The translations under genes were made by a program, and so were the position numbers. From Nageia nagi (Eukaryota; Pinophyta): a stretch of 64,000 bases of DNA. The notes beneath the pieces are model-generated. The model had not been told where the DNA came from and made no database searches. It worked only from the letters and a program-made list of their open reading frames with translations. This document shows, one piece after another, positions 62,821 to 64,000 of this stretch (position 1 is its first letter; each line of letters starts with the position of its first letter). The stretch spans positions 25,048,001 through 25,112,000 of the forward strand of contig JBITNC010000001.1 in assembly GCA_050084985.1 (NCBI GenBank), read 5' to 3'.

Positions 62821-64000
62821 CACTACTAAAAAATAATGTATTTATGTCCAAACATAGAGCAATTTTTTTTTAATTTCAACACCAAAAATTGATGCAAATT
62901 TTGATGCAACTGAAACATCAATTTTTGCAACCTTTTTTGTATCACATTTGTATCAAAATTTTGCATTAGATTTTACATCAAATTGCTAGTTTTTACATCG
63001 GATTTTGCATCATATTTTCAGAATTTACATAGATCTTTACATAAAATTTTTGAAATTTGTATCAATTTTTACAAGAAAATATTATAGAATTATAGATCTT
63101 TTAATTTTCTATGATTTTAAAAAATGAACTCAAAATGATATTAGGATCAAAAGTTACAACCTCTACAAGGTATATCATTTTTATTAAAATAATTACTTAA
63201 AATTTGATCCACTTTTATGATTTCCTTTGTATCTTAGAGTTCCTTATTTAATAGGTATTTGGAGCAATGGCATTGGTCCATTAAACTAGTTTAGGAATGG
63301 GGTTACTGATTTAGGTTTTAAAAATTTTAATTTATTGTATATATTTTTCTTAAATAATACAACAAAGATTTTAAAGTTATTGTCCATTTCTTATTGCCTA
63401 CTTCTTTGGGCAATTTCTTATCGACCTTCAAAGGAGTTTTCTTTTCTACAATTAGAGATTTCTCTACCACTAGTGATCCGTAAACCCTACTTCAGGATTT
63501 ATTTTGGATCTTCACACTTTGTTCATTTTAGTGCTTAAAAAAAATAAAAATCAATCACACAAAAAAATTGACATAGTTTTTACCCTGGTTCAACCGATGT
63601 GGTCTACATCCAACAAATAATAATCCATTATTATAGGTACTGTTTGTACAATGTCACTTTTATAATCTTTAGATTTCATTCTTTTGTTTATTGAAGCTTA
63701 ATCAAATGATCATTGAAGGTTGCTACTGAATCCCTTTTCTTGAAGATGACTCTCTTTTCAATGAGAGCCCATAAGCATAGTCCCATGTCTCTATCCCACT
63801 ATTGACACATTCGTAACTACTCCTTATCTTCTTTCTTTTCATCATGGCATTTATGTCATCCATTTCTTATTCCATGGCTATGATATTTTCCATTGTCTTC
63901 TTTTATTTTCAACACTTTTTATGAACATAGTATGACTACCACACATACTTGGAGTTTTTCACACACACACTAATACATTCTCCCCTTGGGAGTAATCCAA
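62821..64000. mobile_element. Left end of a CACTA (En/Spm-type) DNA transposon
   Basis: CACTACTAAAAAATAATGTA begins abruptly in the pol of D, the classic CACTA terminus. It is followed (62870-63080) by a cluster of short subterminal repeats in both orientations (TTTTGCATCA, GATGCAAATTTTGATGCAAC, TTTTACATC), as in transposase-binding regions of this superfamily. The other end and the transposase are not in the window. Beyond about 63550 the sequence (for example TACCCTGGTTCAACCGATGT) is of another kind and may be a further insertion. I see no gene in it. Confidence 0.72.

Overview
This is a plant nuclear window, AT-rich, repeat-dense and eukaryotic throughout. The only gene that looks recently functional is an intronless cytosolic HSP70 (32865-34798, minus). 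Nearly everything else is transposable elements or the remains of genes. The density of nested LTR elements, long copia leaders and pentatricopeptide-repeat (PPR) debris suits a large plant genome, perhaps a gymnosperm; that placement is inference.

Layout. 1-1203 is a decayed HSP70 copy (minus). 3590-16805 is a non-autonomous LTR element ('E'; plus) with identical-length 283-bp LTRs. It has no pol, carries a gag-like ORF with a Cys/Met-rich repeat tail, and holds an antisense fragment of a host purine-biosynthesis gene (amidophosphoribosyltransferase). A 9.2-kb Ty1-copia element ('A'; 476-bp LTRs, target duplication ACTAT) sits inside E. 17550-22680 is an eroded Ty3-gypsy element (minus). 20748-32995 is a tandem segmental duplication of about 5.6-6.7 kb per copy. 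It contains gypsy, PPR-like and copia-gag debris and ends in HSP70; its junction at 26324-26328 has a 5-bp microhomology and leaves a truncated HSP70 tail in copy 1. The full HSP70 gene follows, with heat-shock elements beside a TATA box, but with a 1-nt deletion at about codon 471.

35740-40300 is a 5'-truncated LINE (plus). 40588-41015 is a lone copia LTR. 41427-41525 is a second copy of the distal HSP70 5' flank. 43330-44075 is PPR-derived sequence (minus).

44076 to the right edge is a stack of minus-strand copia-family elements. Element D (44076-62820 and onward) is interrupted by non-coding element B (49080-62342, target duplication CAAAA). The 5' LTR of B is interrupted by copia element C (53532-62141). 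D is also cut at 62821 by the start of a CACTA transposon. Hand-counted LTR divergence (A about 1%, E about 3%, C about 7%, B about 9-10%) agrees with the nesting order.

I see no CRISPR array, tRNA or rRNA gene, or bacterial-style operon. The most unusual objects are element E, the shared 'defects' and conserved 5'/3' non-coding modules of the copia family, and the HSP70 duplication and frameshift history. All coordinates outside the LTR, TSD and ORF boundaries are approximate, since they come from reading the sequence by eye.
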